Shown here piece after piece: positions 21,557 to 32,783 of a stretch of 64,000 nucleotides of DNA. The stretch is from positions 89,488 to 153,487 of the forward strand of contig MU405303.1 of NCBI GenBank assembly GCA_022836615.1. The letters are read 5' to 3'. The stretch is from Annulohypoxylon bovei var. microspora (taxonomy: Eukaryota; Ascomycota; Sordariomycetes; Xylariales; Hypoxylaceae). Position 1 is the first letter of the stretch, and each line of letters opens with the position of its first letter. The notes under the pieces are model-generated. The model was not told the DNA's origin, searched no databases, and saw nothing but the letters and a program-made list of their open reading frames with translations. Both the position numbers and the translations under genes were made by a program.

Positions 21557-22965
21557 TTAGGTATTCTTTTGCTTTCCTTTTTACGTATTCCGGACCAAAA
21601 GTGCTACATTAGAAATGCAGGAAAACCCAGTAGAAACCTTTTACACTATATTTCTTTTTGTTAATTAAATGAATCGATGGAGTACTTGCTTAAAGGTTTA
21701 TTATGTTGTAAATTTTGTTGCTTCTAAGAGCGGAAATCTTTTTAAATAAGAGCTTAAACATTCAACTTCTTTCGTGTATAAATAGTGCAAATGTATTCGA
21801 ATTTGAAATGTGAAAGCGTGTAATTGAATTTTAAGTCATTTTTTACTTGATCTTGTTCAGTCAGTAATTCGTAGATATTTTCTAGACTTTTAAATGTCTC
21901 GTAGAGTTGGTGAGTCTTGGTGGGGCAATAGGGGAGACTACGGGTATAACAGTTCCAAGATCGGATCTCCAAGCCAAAGCCTTTCAAAATGATCAGTAAT
22001 TGGGTTAATGTCATTTTAACAATTGCAGATTTGAGATAGCACTCGCTATTGCTAGCTTAACGACGGAGAGACACATGAGGGAGAAATAATCTAGGGAACA
22101 CGGATTGCAGGCGCATATAACGAAACACTACTAGGTAGGTCACGAGCGTGATAGAATCTCAGCAAGGTTTGCCTAATAGATAGTTAGTCAATTAATGTGA
22201 TATGACTGGGATGCCGCGTGACGACAACAGCCCCTTTTCTAATTGTGATTATGTTATCCCACTATGGATATGGATACTGCTCTCTGCTAAACCCCTAGAC
22301 TAAGATGAATCGTAAGAGATGCACTGGAATAAGTATCCGTGCCATTGGGAAAGTATTCTTAAAGACAGATGATGCAGATACTATTCATGTATAATGAGTG
22401 CCTCTAGGCCTGAAGCCTGAGTTGCGATGAAAAACTGCCTCCGGTGATAAGCCGGGAAAACTTCCTCCCACGGATCAAGTATATCAGAGTATTTCTCATC
22501 CATTCCGAAAATCCTCGGTTCTGTCTTCGTCCAATATCAATCATGATTCTTTTTTTTTTGTGGTTCAAGATGTCTTGTTCCTAGCGGTCCTTGAGATACC
22601 ATAGACTTCCTTAACAGATCCTAGCTAGGGCTCCGCAGCTTATAATTCTCACTATCAAGCCTTACGCTTGGGAAGCCCCCAGTCGATTCCCGATAGCTTC
22701 TGGTAACTACTCCCACGGTTCCTCTTACTGCAGAGTTGATATTAGTTATGAGTAATCTGTGGTATGGTAGAGATTGATGACGTACTCGATACGTGCTCTG
22801 CACACATGCAATGCGACTTTTATGAACTATGTCATGAGAAAGAGAGGGAAGGAATAGGCGTGGCCGAGAATGAGTAGGTATACTCGCAACTTCTAATGAA
22901 GATGTGAATCGCATTATACCGTCTAGTACATCCGATATTCAACATCGTGTCGAAACTAAAGATCG

Positions 22966-25900
22966 TCACTTTTGTCGATGCATCTCGTCGTGGTCCATCC
23001 ATGCGGACTGCAAGACCTTTTGGTCGTAGTCGTAGGAGGCATCCTCCTCACCCAGATAATTCTTGATCTGGTTTCGGTAACGTGTAGGATCGTCTCTATT
23101 ATTGTGGCCAGGGCCAAGTCGACCAAATGGAGTGCTAGCATTGTAGTAGTTGCCATTAGAGAAGACAGTATTAGGAGGACCGCCCTGAGGGACTGTAGGA
23201 GTGCCGCCGAAGAGGCTGCTCGGGTGCGAAAAGGAGAACGTAGAATTAGTTCTCGCGGGCTCCTGGGACCAAGGAGAATACTGCTGAGGGGGACCCGGCG
23301 CTGAACGGCCGTTTGCCTTCGTCTGACTTCCTGGTGTGGCAAAACCACCTTCATTACTAAAGGGGCTCGAGATATTCTCGAAGGGGCCGGGAAGTTTTTG
23401 GTATCCGCCAGAATTCCTAATTGGCTGGCTAAACCCCGCAGATCCAAGAGGACTTTGAAGATTGGACGCAGCAGTGTGTTGGCTAGCCGAACGCTCCATG
23501 TAGCTTGAACCTTGGTTAATTCCAAGCTTGCTCAGATAAGGTGAATTGGTCGCTGAAGTTTTCTGAGGCCCTAAGTAGGGGCTAGTACCCATCCGACCCG
23601 TATAGCTATCCTGCGCGGGTTGGGGGTTCAGCCCATGCTGGGCATAGAGTGCAGACGTCAGGCTATCGAGGACCGCACTTCGCGATATCTCTAGCGAGTC
23701 GCGGGAACCCTTATTCTGGTGATTATCAAATCTCGGTGCTCCTTGAGATAATCTTGGCGACTCATGTGCAGGCTGTTCTCTCGCGTCACGGTGCGCTTGA
23801 GTCTTGGTGATAGCAAGATTACTTAGGTAAGGAGATGAATCGAAGCCGTCTAACTGGCCATGCGCACTCCTAGGTACATAGTCTCCATCGGAAGACAATT
23901 GATTATTAGATTGACTACCGGAATGCTTCGGGGTTGGCGCATAGAAATAGCCCCATGGAAGACTGGGTATGGCCTTAGACGCGGGAGAAGGTTGCGCTGA
24001 ATCCGTGGTGAGTCGACCAAAGACCTCGTTAGCCGTAGCAGTATTCATGCCGTAGCTCGTATCGCCCTGAGTCTGACTTGATTGAGGTCTGCTGTCATCA
24101 AGCGGATCTAAGAGCTTGTTGACCATATTGACCATCTCACTGTCTCCACTCAAATCTGTGTCAAGAAGTGAACTAGGTGCCTCCTCCTCGACCGATTTTC
24201 CCTTGTAAGACTGATTGTATGGTTCGGGGCTTGTCTCATCTTCACCATGATGTGCCATATTGACGTCCTCCAAGGCTGCATCTGGTGCTTTCTGTTCTGA
24301 CTCCTCTGGCTCTGCTTTGGTGTCTGCAAGTTTAAGCTTATTCAACACACGTAGCATATTTGCCTCGTCCGTGGAGGCTGCCTGGGAAGGTTCAATAGTG
24401 AAATCCCAACACTCAATCTCTCGTCCATCGAGCTGTTTGAGGCCAATCGTGAGTGGGAATGTCGAGCTCCCTGCTAAGAGAACACCACAGTACACAATAT
24501 CTCTAATACGCCAGATTGCTTCGGTATGAGGCTTGTACTGACGACCGAAGACCCTTTGGCGAGGTTTGCGAATTTTGTGTTTCTTCGGTGGATTCGGATC
24601 TACTAGGTCTGGTATACCTTCGGCTTGTGAGAATAGGGGTAGGTTCCGATCGCTCAAAGGTTTAAGTCCGAGAGCTTCTGTATCTTCCAGTAGAAGATAC
24701 CTCGATGGTGTAGTAATGGTAGCCTGGCCGATTGTTGCATTGAGTAAAGTGAGTGTGTCGGCAAGAAGTCTGTATACATCGCTGACGTATGGTTCGAGGA
24801 ATTCTCGATAATTCTTCGCATCGGCCCTAGAAATATAAATCCACGAAATGTAGATACGGAAGAGAGGGAACAGTTTTATCAAGAGTTGACTGAAGCCGAT
24901 CGGACTCTCAGCGTTCTCTTGGTCCCCTCTTTCACTCTCAGAAGTCGTAGATGTGGCAGACTCATCTAGTAGTCCTGTCTTTAAGACGCGAAGGAGAATT
25001 AAGACCGTGCGAATGTTGAATCGTAGTAAGAACTGAGCCGACTGAGATCCTTGCATTGTCCAAGCGGCTTTCAACTGCATTTAGTACATAAATTTATAGG
25101 AGTAAAAGGATACCTCGGTAAAAACTTACATTTTACTTTATCCAAAGCAATGTCATACGCTGCGATGTTAATGAACATCATCTTGCGCAGGATCGTTTCG
25201 TCGACATCGGATTTCAGTGAAAGCTCTATGCGATGTAGCACCTCCTCTTCCAGTTCAGCCTGCTGAGAAAAAGGCTCTCCCTGAAAAAAGTATGCATGCA
25301 ACCGGAGGAACCAAGTGATCATAGTTTCGCACGGGTCTTTGGGGCCTTTGCGTCCCGCATGTGAATTCTCCAGACCCTTGAACTCTCGTCCAAGATTGCT
25401 AACACCTAACTCGGATGGTTTCGTAACACAAATAGAACGATGGAAGTGGTAGACAATGTCGAAGTGTCGGCCTTGAAGTTGGTAAAGAACGGCCAATTGG
25501 TGATGAGCAGAGCCGTCATCAGGATTAATAGTGTGTGCTAGGCTATAGTACGCTATAGCTTTGTCGAAATTCTGATTCGAAAGCTTCTCTGACATCTGGC
25601 ATCTATACCTGACCAGGTCACCGAGATGGACCAAGGTAATCTGGCATGACTTTAGGATCATGGTGCGAAGCTGAGATGGAGGTTTCGAATCCGGAGAAGG
25701 GGGTTCCGGCAGTTCGATGTCTGTGCCATAAGCGACTTGGTGCAGCTCGGGAATATAGAACCGCCCTGAAAGTTGCTGTATATAGACACGATAGAATGAC
25801 TGAGATATTTTGAGAAAACCTCGATACTGTTTCTCTAACTTGCGTCTCACAACCACCTGGTTCTGTGATAGGAGGCGACTCATAACTTTTCGGTATTCGC

Positions 25901-26277
25901 CATTGAGGTTGACATGAGCTTGCCATAGATGATATTCAACTTGCTTACCAACTGCATATTCGAAGTCATTGGCAACGACGTTCATGCAAGCTAACCGAAA
26001 CCTAGAGAAGTCTTAGTTTCAGAGTAGGTAGCAAGCACATAGAGATGAATATCATACTCAGCTATCGTCTTCTCGAGGTCTTCAAAACGAGATGTAGTTT
26101 CCGTTGTCCCTCGGTTCGATAGCTTCTCTACTATATCGGAGCGGATCTTCTGGGCCTCCCTATAGTTGGTGTTAGCCGATATGTCAGATCAGCATTGCGA
26201 TGCTGCCAGGTCCGGCGCATCAAGGACCTCGAGACATACCCCCAGCTCGCCCTAGCTTTGTCCCGCGGACTCTCCAT
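22966..26277 (-). CDS. EST1/SMG7-like protein with telomerase/NMD-type TPR domain
   Basis: Probable exons on the minus strand: 26240-26277, 26058-26159, 25130-26001 and 22966 to about 25067, giving about 1037 residues. The N-terminal 14-3-3/TPR-like helical region (residues about 50-350) contains YRGFLKISQSFYRVYIQQLSG and YYSLAHTINPDDGSAHHQLAVLY, the hallmark of EST1/SMG5-7 proteins. WFLRLHAYFFQG and the region after AWTMQG continue the EST1 DNA/RNA-binding-type domain. The C-terminal half is disordered (Ser/Pro/Gln/Asn). Family members act in nonsense-mediated decay by binding phosphorylated UPF1, or in telomere maintenance; which one applies here cannot be told from sequence. The junction before exon 4 is unusual: the nearer CAG acceptor breaks the frame and an AAG acceptor 7 nt further restores it (see findings). 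Confidence 0.8.
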
Positions 26278-27654
26278 TATGACCGAAGCAACAAGTATTC
26301 AAGTTCGAGGCTTAAGTAGGTATATTTAAGAGGGATTAGACTAGATCCCGTCGGAAAAGGTTGCTGGTGACTGAGAGACCGTTGCGACAGCCCGCAGTCA
26401 GGAAACAGGATCACACGAACTCGAACCGGGAGCGAGGATGCGGATGATATCCATAATTCGACAGGTGCGACAGGAGAGGATTTGGTCCAAAGCGCGCCGT
26501 CGAGAATTGGGCTGAAATTGCTATCTCGGAGAAAGATATCGGGAACATTTGCGGTTACTTGTGGAGAGAAGGGATGCCTCGTAGAAAGAGATCTCTAATC
26601 TAGGGATGCAAGCACAGAGTAGACTGTAGAAATAATACAAGAAATATTAGCGCAGACCAAGTTACAAATAACCGGTGTGTCTGCGACCGTAAATAAGAGC
26701 GTATCGTGGTCTGAAATGTCGTTGGGAGGCAGAGCGAAGGAAAATGGCGTAGAAGTATGAAGGTGATTAATGTGGAATGAATAGAATTGGATGAGGCGAC
26801 GGGGTGAGTTCATAAAGGTGCCGATCTTTAAAAAAAAGTTACCTACCTGGAGGAACCTTCCGGGCGCACGCTAGTTTGCTAATCACTAATCATCCACTGT
26901 CTAGGGCAGCAGCAGGGCTACTAAAATCTGCGAGCCTGCCCAAGCCAGCCATTAAATGTACATCCACACAGTAGAGGTAGGTACCCTAAGTAGACCCCTC
27001 ACCACTAACCCCGGATTAGTTAGGGGTCCATCCGGTGGCCTTTACGTTTTCAGCCACTGCTCTCCGGGCAGCTGCCGGGGTATCAATTTTGAGTTGACAC
27101 GCCGCAAACCCTGTCCTAGGACCATGCAGCAGATCAGTCAGATCACTCGTCTCTTACTCGCTATATTTCTGTCTATTCCAGTCACTAGTGAACCTTTTTT
27201 TAAGGTTGGATTTCCATTATCAACCAGTTGCAACCAGCCGTTACAACTCGTTTGGATTCACTGACCGCCTTCGTTAGTGACTTAAGTTTCTGGTGTTGAT
27301 ATGTATTGCCGGCTTCGTAACTTAATCCTCTAAAAGTGCTAAATAGAAGAACAGCCAAGAGAGTTTATTTGATTACGGCTCTCTAGCTTCGAGTATCAGT
27401 TCCTATTATTTAGTTAATGTTTTCTTCTGTTATTCATCCCCTTTTATACTTTTCGGCTTCCTCATAAGCTCTCCCACAACACAACGCAACCTTAATACTT
27501 ACACAAGTTTAACGTCGTACCAATAACATCGTTAACGGTCCAAGTAAAACGAAGTACCACACTCGACTACTGCCAAAACCCGTGAGTCGCTGGCGACAGC
27601 ACTGTCAATGTAAATCTACCCCAAGTTTCTACGTAAAAGTTCTACATCGCAAAT
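26278..27654. promoter_or_regulatory. Divergent intergenic region
   Basis: This region lies between the EST1/SMG7-like gene (minus) and the ZNF511-like gene (plus) and must hold both promoters. The 250 bases before 27655 are C/A-rich on the plus strand. A GTAGGTACCCTAAG motif occurs at about 26976-26990. No frame here has support as a gene. Confidence 0.5.
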
Positions 27655-28527
27655 ATGAAGCGCTCACGCGAGCCTGAAGAAGACGAAGAGTCCTTATCGC
27701 CAGAACCTGAGGTTAGGGTTAGTTCGGACAGAATATCGGATAGGTCGAGCCCTCGAGAATTAGAAACACTCCCGCCTACGAAAATCACAGAGCTAGACGA
27801 GTACACCGCCGACGACAATAGCAACACTTTTACAATGAAATGCTCCCTACCTCCACATCGAGACGTCCTGTCGTTCAAGACATATTCGGAATATGAAGCG
27901 CATCACAACAGGACGCATACCAATCGATGTGTAGAATGCGGCAAGAATTTCCCGTCCGAGCACTTGCTACATATTCATATCGAGGAATGTCATGATGCCT
28001 TCGCTATCGTGAAGAGAGAAAAGGGTGAACATACGGTAAGGAGTTTCATATAGTAACGTCTTTTTTAATCCCTTTTTTAACATCACTACTGACCATCTAC
28101 CGAATAGTACTCGTGCTTTGTTGAGGGTTGCGATCGTAAATGTGGAACCCCTCAGAAGAGACGCAGCCATCTCATCGATAAGCACATGTATCCTAAGAAC
28201 TATTTTTTCGCGGTTACTAAGGAAGGTGTTGATGGGAGGCAGTCATTACTCCTCGAAGGTGGGCATCGTCGACGAAGGTCTTCTACGGCAACCAACGGTA
28301 GCGGGTCAAAGTCAACGGGAAGAAGACAGAGTCTTCGACAGACGGAATCTGCCAAACCCGTAGCAGAGGAGCCGGCGAAAGAAGTATCGAAACAGGTTTC
28401 TTCTCCGGCTGAAGTCCCGGATACCGACATGGAAGATTTGGCCGGTGCTATGTCGGCGTTGCAATTCATTCCTGCAACCATCCGCTTTGGTCATAGGAAA
28501 GGGAAAACAGGTTTTGCGAAACGATAA
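27655..28527 (+). CDS. ZNF511-like C2H2 zinc-finger protein
   Basis: Two exons: 27655-28035 and 28108-28527, giving 266 residues. An acidic Ser/Glu-rich N-terminus is followed by three Cys/His units: MKCSLPP with HHNRTH, then CVECGKNFPSEHLLHIHIEECH, then YSCFVEGCDRKCGTPQKRRSHLIDKH followed by MYPKNYFF. The order and the HxYPxxYxF motif after the last finger closely match animal ZNF511, whose molecular role is poorly known. A basic and Ser/Thr-rich tail ends IRFGHRKGKTGFAKR. The intron has GTAAGG donor and ATAG acceptor and sits at a phase-0 position inside the third finger unit. Confidence 0.85.
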
Positions 28528-28864
28528 TACGGCAAATACGAAGTTAAACGAAGATATGAGCAAACGATGTTATGGGTATAAGATTGATGATTTCATAAGC
28601 GGCATCGCATACAAAAACAGACCAAACCAGCAGGGTATTTTGTATATTCGCCTTTTAGTCTACTCCCTAGTTGTTCCAATAGGTCCTCAAGAAAGCTCGT
28701 AATGTCATGTAGCAGAAGATGTGGTAACGGACCGCCAGAATTCCGAATCGGTGTAATAATAATAATGTCTGAAGCCGGTGGAATTATCCCATCCGCGATG
28801 TACGTAGACCCTAACGCCATAATGCCATGATGCCCAACCAATACGAGAACGCAGAAACTATGAC
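28528..28864. other. Convergent spacer
   Basis: This 337 bp spacer separates the 3' ends of the ZNF511-like gene (plus) and BUD31 (minus). It presumably holds both 3' untranslated regions. I see nothing else in it. Confidence 0.6.
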
Positions 28865-29382
28865 TTAGTCGCTCGAAGCGCAACCCCTACAGCCGCAGCT
28901 AACGCACTGGACATCCTGTTCATCCTTCAACTGCGCTTTGGGCACTCGGCAAACACATGTCGATTGGAAATTCGTCTCCTTGGTTTGGATGCATCGAAGA
29001 CAACATAACTGCAGCATTCCAAATTAGCTTCAATATTGATTTTTACTCCCAACATCTCCATGGATCGTGAACGTACCTTCTCATAACCTTGCTTCTTCCA
29101 CTTGGCGATCAGCATCGCGTCGGCGTATCCGTTTTTGAGGAGCCAGTCGTACAGCGGCCTGCTAATGGCCTCCTTCTCGTAATACAGTTCGTAGACGTAG
29201 CGGCTACGCTGGTGAGATATCTGAAATATGGGCCACTGGGCCTGGTGCTTGGGGATGTTGTTGGTGGGCGCGTTCTGTGCGTCCTTCATCTTGATGCTGA
29301 AGATTTCGAGGTCGTCGCGGATGTCGTCGAAGCCCTCAGGCGGCTTCTTCGACCTCGAGCCGTGGGATCTCACAGGCGGCAT
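28865..29382 (-). CDS. bud31: Pre-mRNA splicing factor BUD31/G10 (Cwc14)
   Basis: Two exons on the minus strand: 29077-29382 and 28865-29008, giving 149 residues, close to the 144-157 of the family. The N-terminus MPPVRSHGSRSKKPPEGFDDI, the segment RSRYVYELYYEKEAISRPLYDWLLKNGYAD, and the Cys-rich C-terminus (CCLRCIQTKETNFQSTCVCRVP and CVSCGCRGCASSD) are the full G10 pattern. Bud31 belongs to the NineTeen-complex-related part of the spliceosome; its Cys cluster binds three zinc ions. It is divergent from the complex I LYR subunit, 382 bp away. Confidence 0.96.
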
Positions 29383-29764
29383 GATATAAGGATTGTATTT
29401 GAGTTGGTTGGACGGAGAAAATTAGGTTGTGAGCGTGAATTGGTTGTTGACACTCGTTGATCTTTTGTACCTATGTATGGTAGTGGGGCAAGGCTGAGAA
29501 TTGAATGAATTATCAGGATCGAAGCCTTGACGTTGGTTTTTGATAAGAATTTAAGGCTGGACCCCGGTCCGAGGTTGCGGGCTTAGTATTATGTAAGATA
29601 ACTAATTTATGTGGCTGATTGGCTGAGAGAATAGTGTGGCTAGTGCTTAATGGGGCAAGGTTGGAACATTGAACGTCAAGGTTGAAGTCCCACCTTCGCT
29701 TGAGAGCTTTCCGAGAAGTCGAACTGAACCTCAAAGCTACGTCGAGCAACACACCTCGCCTACT
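29383..29764. promoter_or_regulatory. Divergent promoter, BUD31 and NDUFA6-type gene
   Basis: This 382 bp region lies between the two start codons on opposite strands. It must contain both promoters. I could not identify a specific factor site with confidence. Confidence 0.5.
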
Positions 29765-30470
29765 ATGCTATTAACACCCACACAACTCGCCGTCACGACG
29801 CGGACGTGTCAGTCTATACCTAATATTTTACAATATATGTATAGCTCGCTAACATGATGAGTAGCGGCCAATTGGAACGAAGCGAAACGTCGAGTTATTA
29901 CATCTTATCGAGAATGGATACGAGCAGTATGTTTCTCCCGAAAGCAAATGCTTCACATCAATTCATAACTACGACCGAATTCATGGTAGAAGCCTATATA
30001 TGATGACAATAGCTAAGATTAAGCGCCTAGGCACCTAAGATCCAATCCATGTACTCGATTCCCTTCCCAGTATCCGCCATCCGCACGCGAATGCGACAAG
30101 AGTTCGAACGTCATAGATTTGTGAACAAGTTGCCGGTAGTCGATGTGCTTCTCATGCAGAACAATGCAGAGTACCAGGTCAGTAAAATACCAGTTCAGCG
30201 TGTGGCTACGAATATTAGGTGCTCTGGAGATCCAACTAGAGGGACAATGTATTCCTATTAAGAGGCTTTGTTAATAGTCCATTCAACAGGAAACGATGAA
30301 CTTCTGGAAGCAGACTAATCATGTCATGTCATACTTCCCGGAGGAGAATTTCCGAGGAGCCGACAGATTGCCTCATAACTTTATGAAGGGTTTCTTAGAG
30401 GTTAGTTTCTACCGCAGTGCCCTTTACGCGGGGAGGTTCTCAGCTAACAGCGCCTTAGGGTCGCAATTAG
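29765..30470 (+). CDS. NDUFA6: Complex I LYR-motif accessory subunit (NDUFA6 / 14.8 kDa type)
   Basis: Five exons: 29765-29807, 29865-29926, 30031-30177, 30290-30400 and 30459-30470, giving 124 residues, the size expected of the fungal 14.8 kDa subunit. The joined protein reads SANWNEAKRRV then ITSYREWIRAAP, containing the LYR-type motif (here SYR). PVSAIRTRMRQEFERHR, NKLPVVDVLL and ETMNFWKQTNHVMSYF follow, ending FLEGRN. The LYR subunit binds mitochondrial acyl carrier protein at the ubiquinone end of the peripheral arm and is needed for complex I activity. The first donor is the unusual GTCAGT and the last coding exon is only 12 nt. Both are required to restore the family sequence. Confidence 0.93.
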
Positions 30471-30613
30471 ATATGGGTATTGTCCCATGGATTGTATTGT
30501 ACATAGAAAGAGACCAGCAAAGCAAATTTTACCACCTAAGAACGTCGTCTGTCATACTCCGAACGCCGCAAATGCCATTTCATCCGTATTGTACCGAGAT
30601 ATTCCCCAGTCGT

Positions 30614-31302
30614 CTACGCCTCTTGTCTTCTTCTGTCTGCTTCCTCTTGTCTCTTGAGGGCCTGCTCTGGAGTTGCTTCGAATTTCTCTCGCTCGGTCCA
30701 AAATTCATCAGCAACGACATCGCATAGGTCCTCTAAATCCTGAAGGCCCTTAGCTAAGGCGGCGGCTGCGGTTGTTGTGTCTACAAGCAAGGCAGTTAGT
30801 AACGAAGGCACCAAGACCAATGCGATAGTCTATCCTTACCATAGGTTTGAATTCTCAAGTTCATCTTATCTTCGGAGGGATGGGGAATAGCATATGCGCA
30901 GAACTCCACATCAGGGCTAGGATGATAATTAGCCATACATTCCCAAAGCAGAAAAGTATTAAACATACTTCTTCATGATGATATATCGCAGAGCATTCCC
31001 AAGTGTATGACCCTCCTTCAGGAATTCAAAAGAAGCTGCCGTCTCGGATGATCCAGGCAGCTGTGTTCAATCCCTTGTTAATATTGTCCCCTCTGCAACG
31101 ATTCACCAAGATTCACACATACAATTCTAACTCGTTGGGGTTCCTCTTCTTCCTCAAAGGGGTCGCCACCTTCGGACTCATCCTCCTCCATGGCATCGCC
31201 ATTCTCTTGCTCTTCAGGCTTCTGCGCCGAAGTAGGGGCGTCGTCCATGGAAGTGTCTACCTCTTCGGGCGCATCGTCGCGAGTCTTTGTCCGTCCAGGC
31301 AT
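30614..31302 (-). CDS. RPC19: RNA polymerase I/III common subunit AC19 (RPAC2)
   Basis: Four exons on the minus strand: 31123-31302, 30969-31060, 30840-30916 and 30614-30780, giving 171 residues. An acidic N-terminus (residues 1-55) precedes RVRI-LPGSSETAASFEFLKEGHTLGNALRYIIMKNPDVEFCAYAIPHPSEDKMNLRIQT split over the exons. This is the alpha-like dimerisation fold of AC19; HTLGNALR is the alpha motif. AC19 pairs with AC40 to start assembly of RNA polymerases I and III. The C-terminal helix is rich in Glu/Arg. I chose the start at MPGRTKTRDD; an in-frame ATG 36 codons upstream (31410) exists. The gene converges with the complex I gene, with 143 bp between the stops. Confidence 0.93.
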
Positions 31303-31866
31303 TTTCTGTGAATTGAATTTGACTACAGGTTGTAGTATCGGAAGAAAGTTGAAATCGGCGAATAATTCGTCGTTGTACGTAACATTCAATGGCGAAACTA
31401 TGCTGTTCAAGAATTTTGGTGGGGTCTGATAGTGATCAAGCTCTGAACGATAAAATCCAAGGTTGATTGTCGGAGAGCAATCTCTGATTGGTTAGTGAAG
31501 TCTAATGAGGGTCCGATGATTTTCCGCAACTTCTTGTGGATAAAGTACTCAGGAACTTTTATCTTCAACCAGACCTGAGTTTAATACTGTAAGCGGATCT
31601 CAGATGCAAGTCAAACTTCAACATGACATTCACAAACCAATGCGAAGAACAAGCAATTAAACTGTTACTATCATAAATCTAACACTATTGTATGATTCAG
31701 ACTCATTATACGTCCAAATCAAAGCATGGATCATATCTTCATCGATAGTAACGCTATTACCGCAAGGCCTCGCAGATATTCCCCAGCTGTCTAACGTCAC
31801 CAGCGACTAAAATCTGTGTGTATCAGAACTGGTTCTGTTGAGGGTCCAACTACAGTCCACACGGAA
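31303..31866. other. Intergenic region upstream of AC19
   Basis: This 564 bp AT-rich spacer lies between AC19 and the 2EXR gene, both on the minus strand. It includes the AC19 promoter, a potential 36-codon upstream extension of AC19 (to 31410) and the 3' end of the 2EXR gene. I see no further gene. Confidence 0.55.
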
Positions 31867-32783
31867 TTATGCGCATGTGGCGGATTGCAAATTAGCCATG
31901 TCCCTTTGGATTTGTGGCAGCTGAAATTCTCTGAAAAAAACCGCCCGTTTTCCTTCATATCCCAATATAGTCTGATCGTACGTAGGACGATTAGGTTCAG
32001 CGGCAATGACTTGGACACTGCATAACGGTAGCTTGAATTGCGGTTGCTGTCCCCCGACAATACTGATAGCTTCCTGAATTCGCCGTTCTAAGATCCGGTT
32101 TCTTACTCTTGGCTCAACAAAGACCGCATCCGAGCTGTAGACAGGATTCCTATCGTCGCTGACGAAGGTGAGGTATTCTAGATTGACAAAGTACTGATAT
32201 GCTTGACACAGGATTTGCTCGAACGTTAGTTTGGCGGACCTGCCTGTCCGATTATTAGAGCTAGTATAGCTTATGAGTCCTTCGCTGATGGCAATGCGAT
32301 GGACGTGGTCTAGGTCTTCTCGCCGGACTAGAGAGACGAATGTGTGAAACAGCGTCTCTGCAGCCACAACTCCTCGCCTTGGTCCGAAATAGAGCGTGTC
32401 TTTCAAGGGATCGAAGTAAATACGACCAGGTTGTGGGGAGGAACCGAATAAAGGCCGGTACCATTTCAATGCCTCACGCCGAGACTCCCTGCATACATGT
32501 AGGTTGGTCGGAATAGGGGATATAGATGTACAGACGACGTGTCTACTGTCGCCCCGTCGCGGCCGAGATGTCTGAGGAGGATGTTCTGTGCTGCATTTTA
32601 TCTCCACGATACGCGGCCCTGGAAGGCTGCAAGCCCATATCTTGAACCGAAGCTCGATGGGAAGCTTGGCAAAAAGAGGCTTGGGTTTTTGTTAGCGCCT
32701 ATCCGTACCTTGATTCCATTAAAGCTTACGAAGACTTGGGTGCATTCTGCCGTGACTGCCGAACTCTTGCCATGGACAGCCAT
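31867..32783 (-). CDS. 2EXR domain-containing protein
   Basis: Two exons on the minus strand: 32730-32783 and 31867-32679, with a 50 nt intron (GTAAGC donor, GCTAAC branch site, AAG acceptor), giving 288 residues. The joined N-terminus reads VFPLFAKLPIELRFKIW then ACSLPGPRIVEIKC, the classical start of the fungal 2EXR family (F-box-like LPxELRxxIW motif). LHVCRESRREALKWYRPLF is the second signature (CRESR), and YFDPLKDTLYFGP is the third conserved strand. 2EXR proteins are abundant in Pezizomycotina and their function is unknown. The rest is variable. The intron is inferred: it restores the FPLFAKLP consensus that the unspliced frame breaks. Confidence 0.82.

Larger units (their letters stand above)
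20876..22965. other. Intergenic region containing a 5S rRNA relic
   Basis: This is the convergent spacer between adenosine kinase and the EST1/SMG7-like gene. Apart from the 5S-like sequence at 21467-21556 I see no gene. The minus-strand frames at 21754-22014 and 22621-22914 show no domains or splice partners. Confidence 0.6.
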
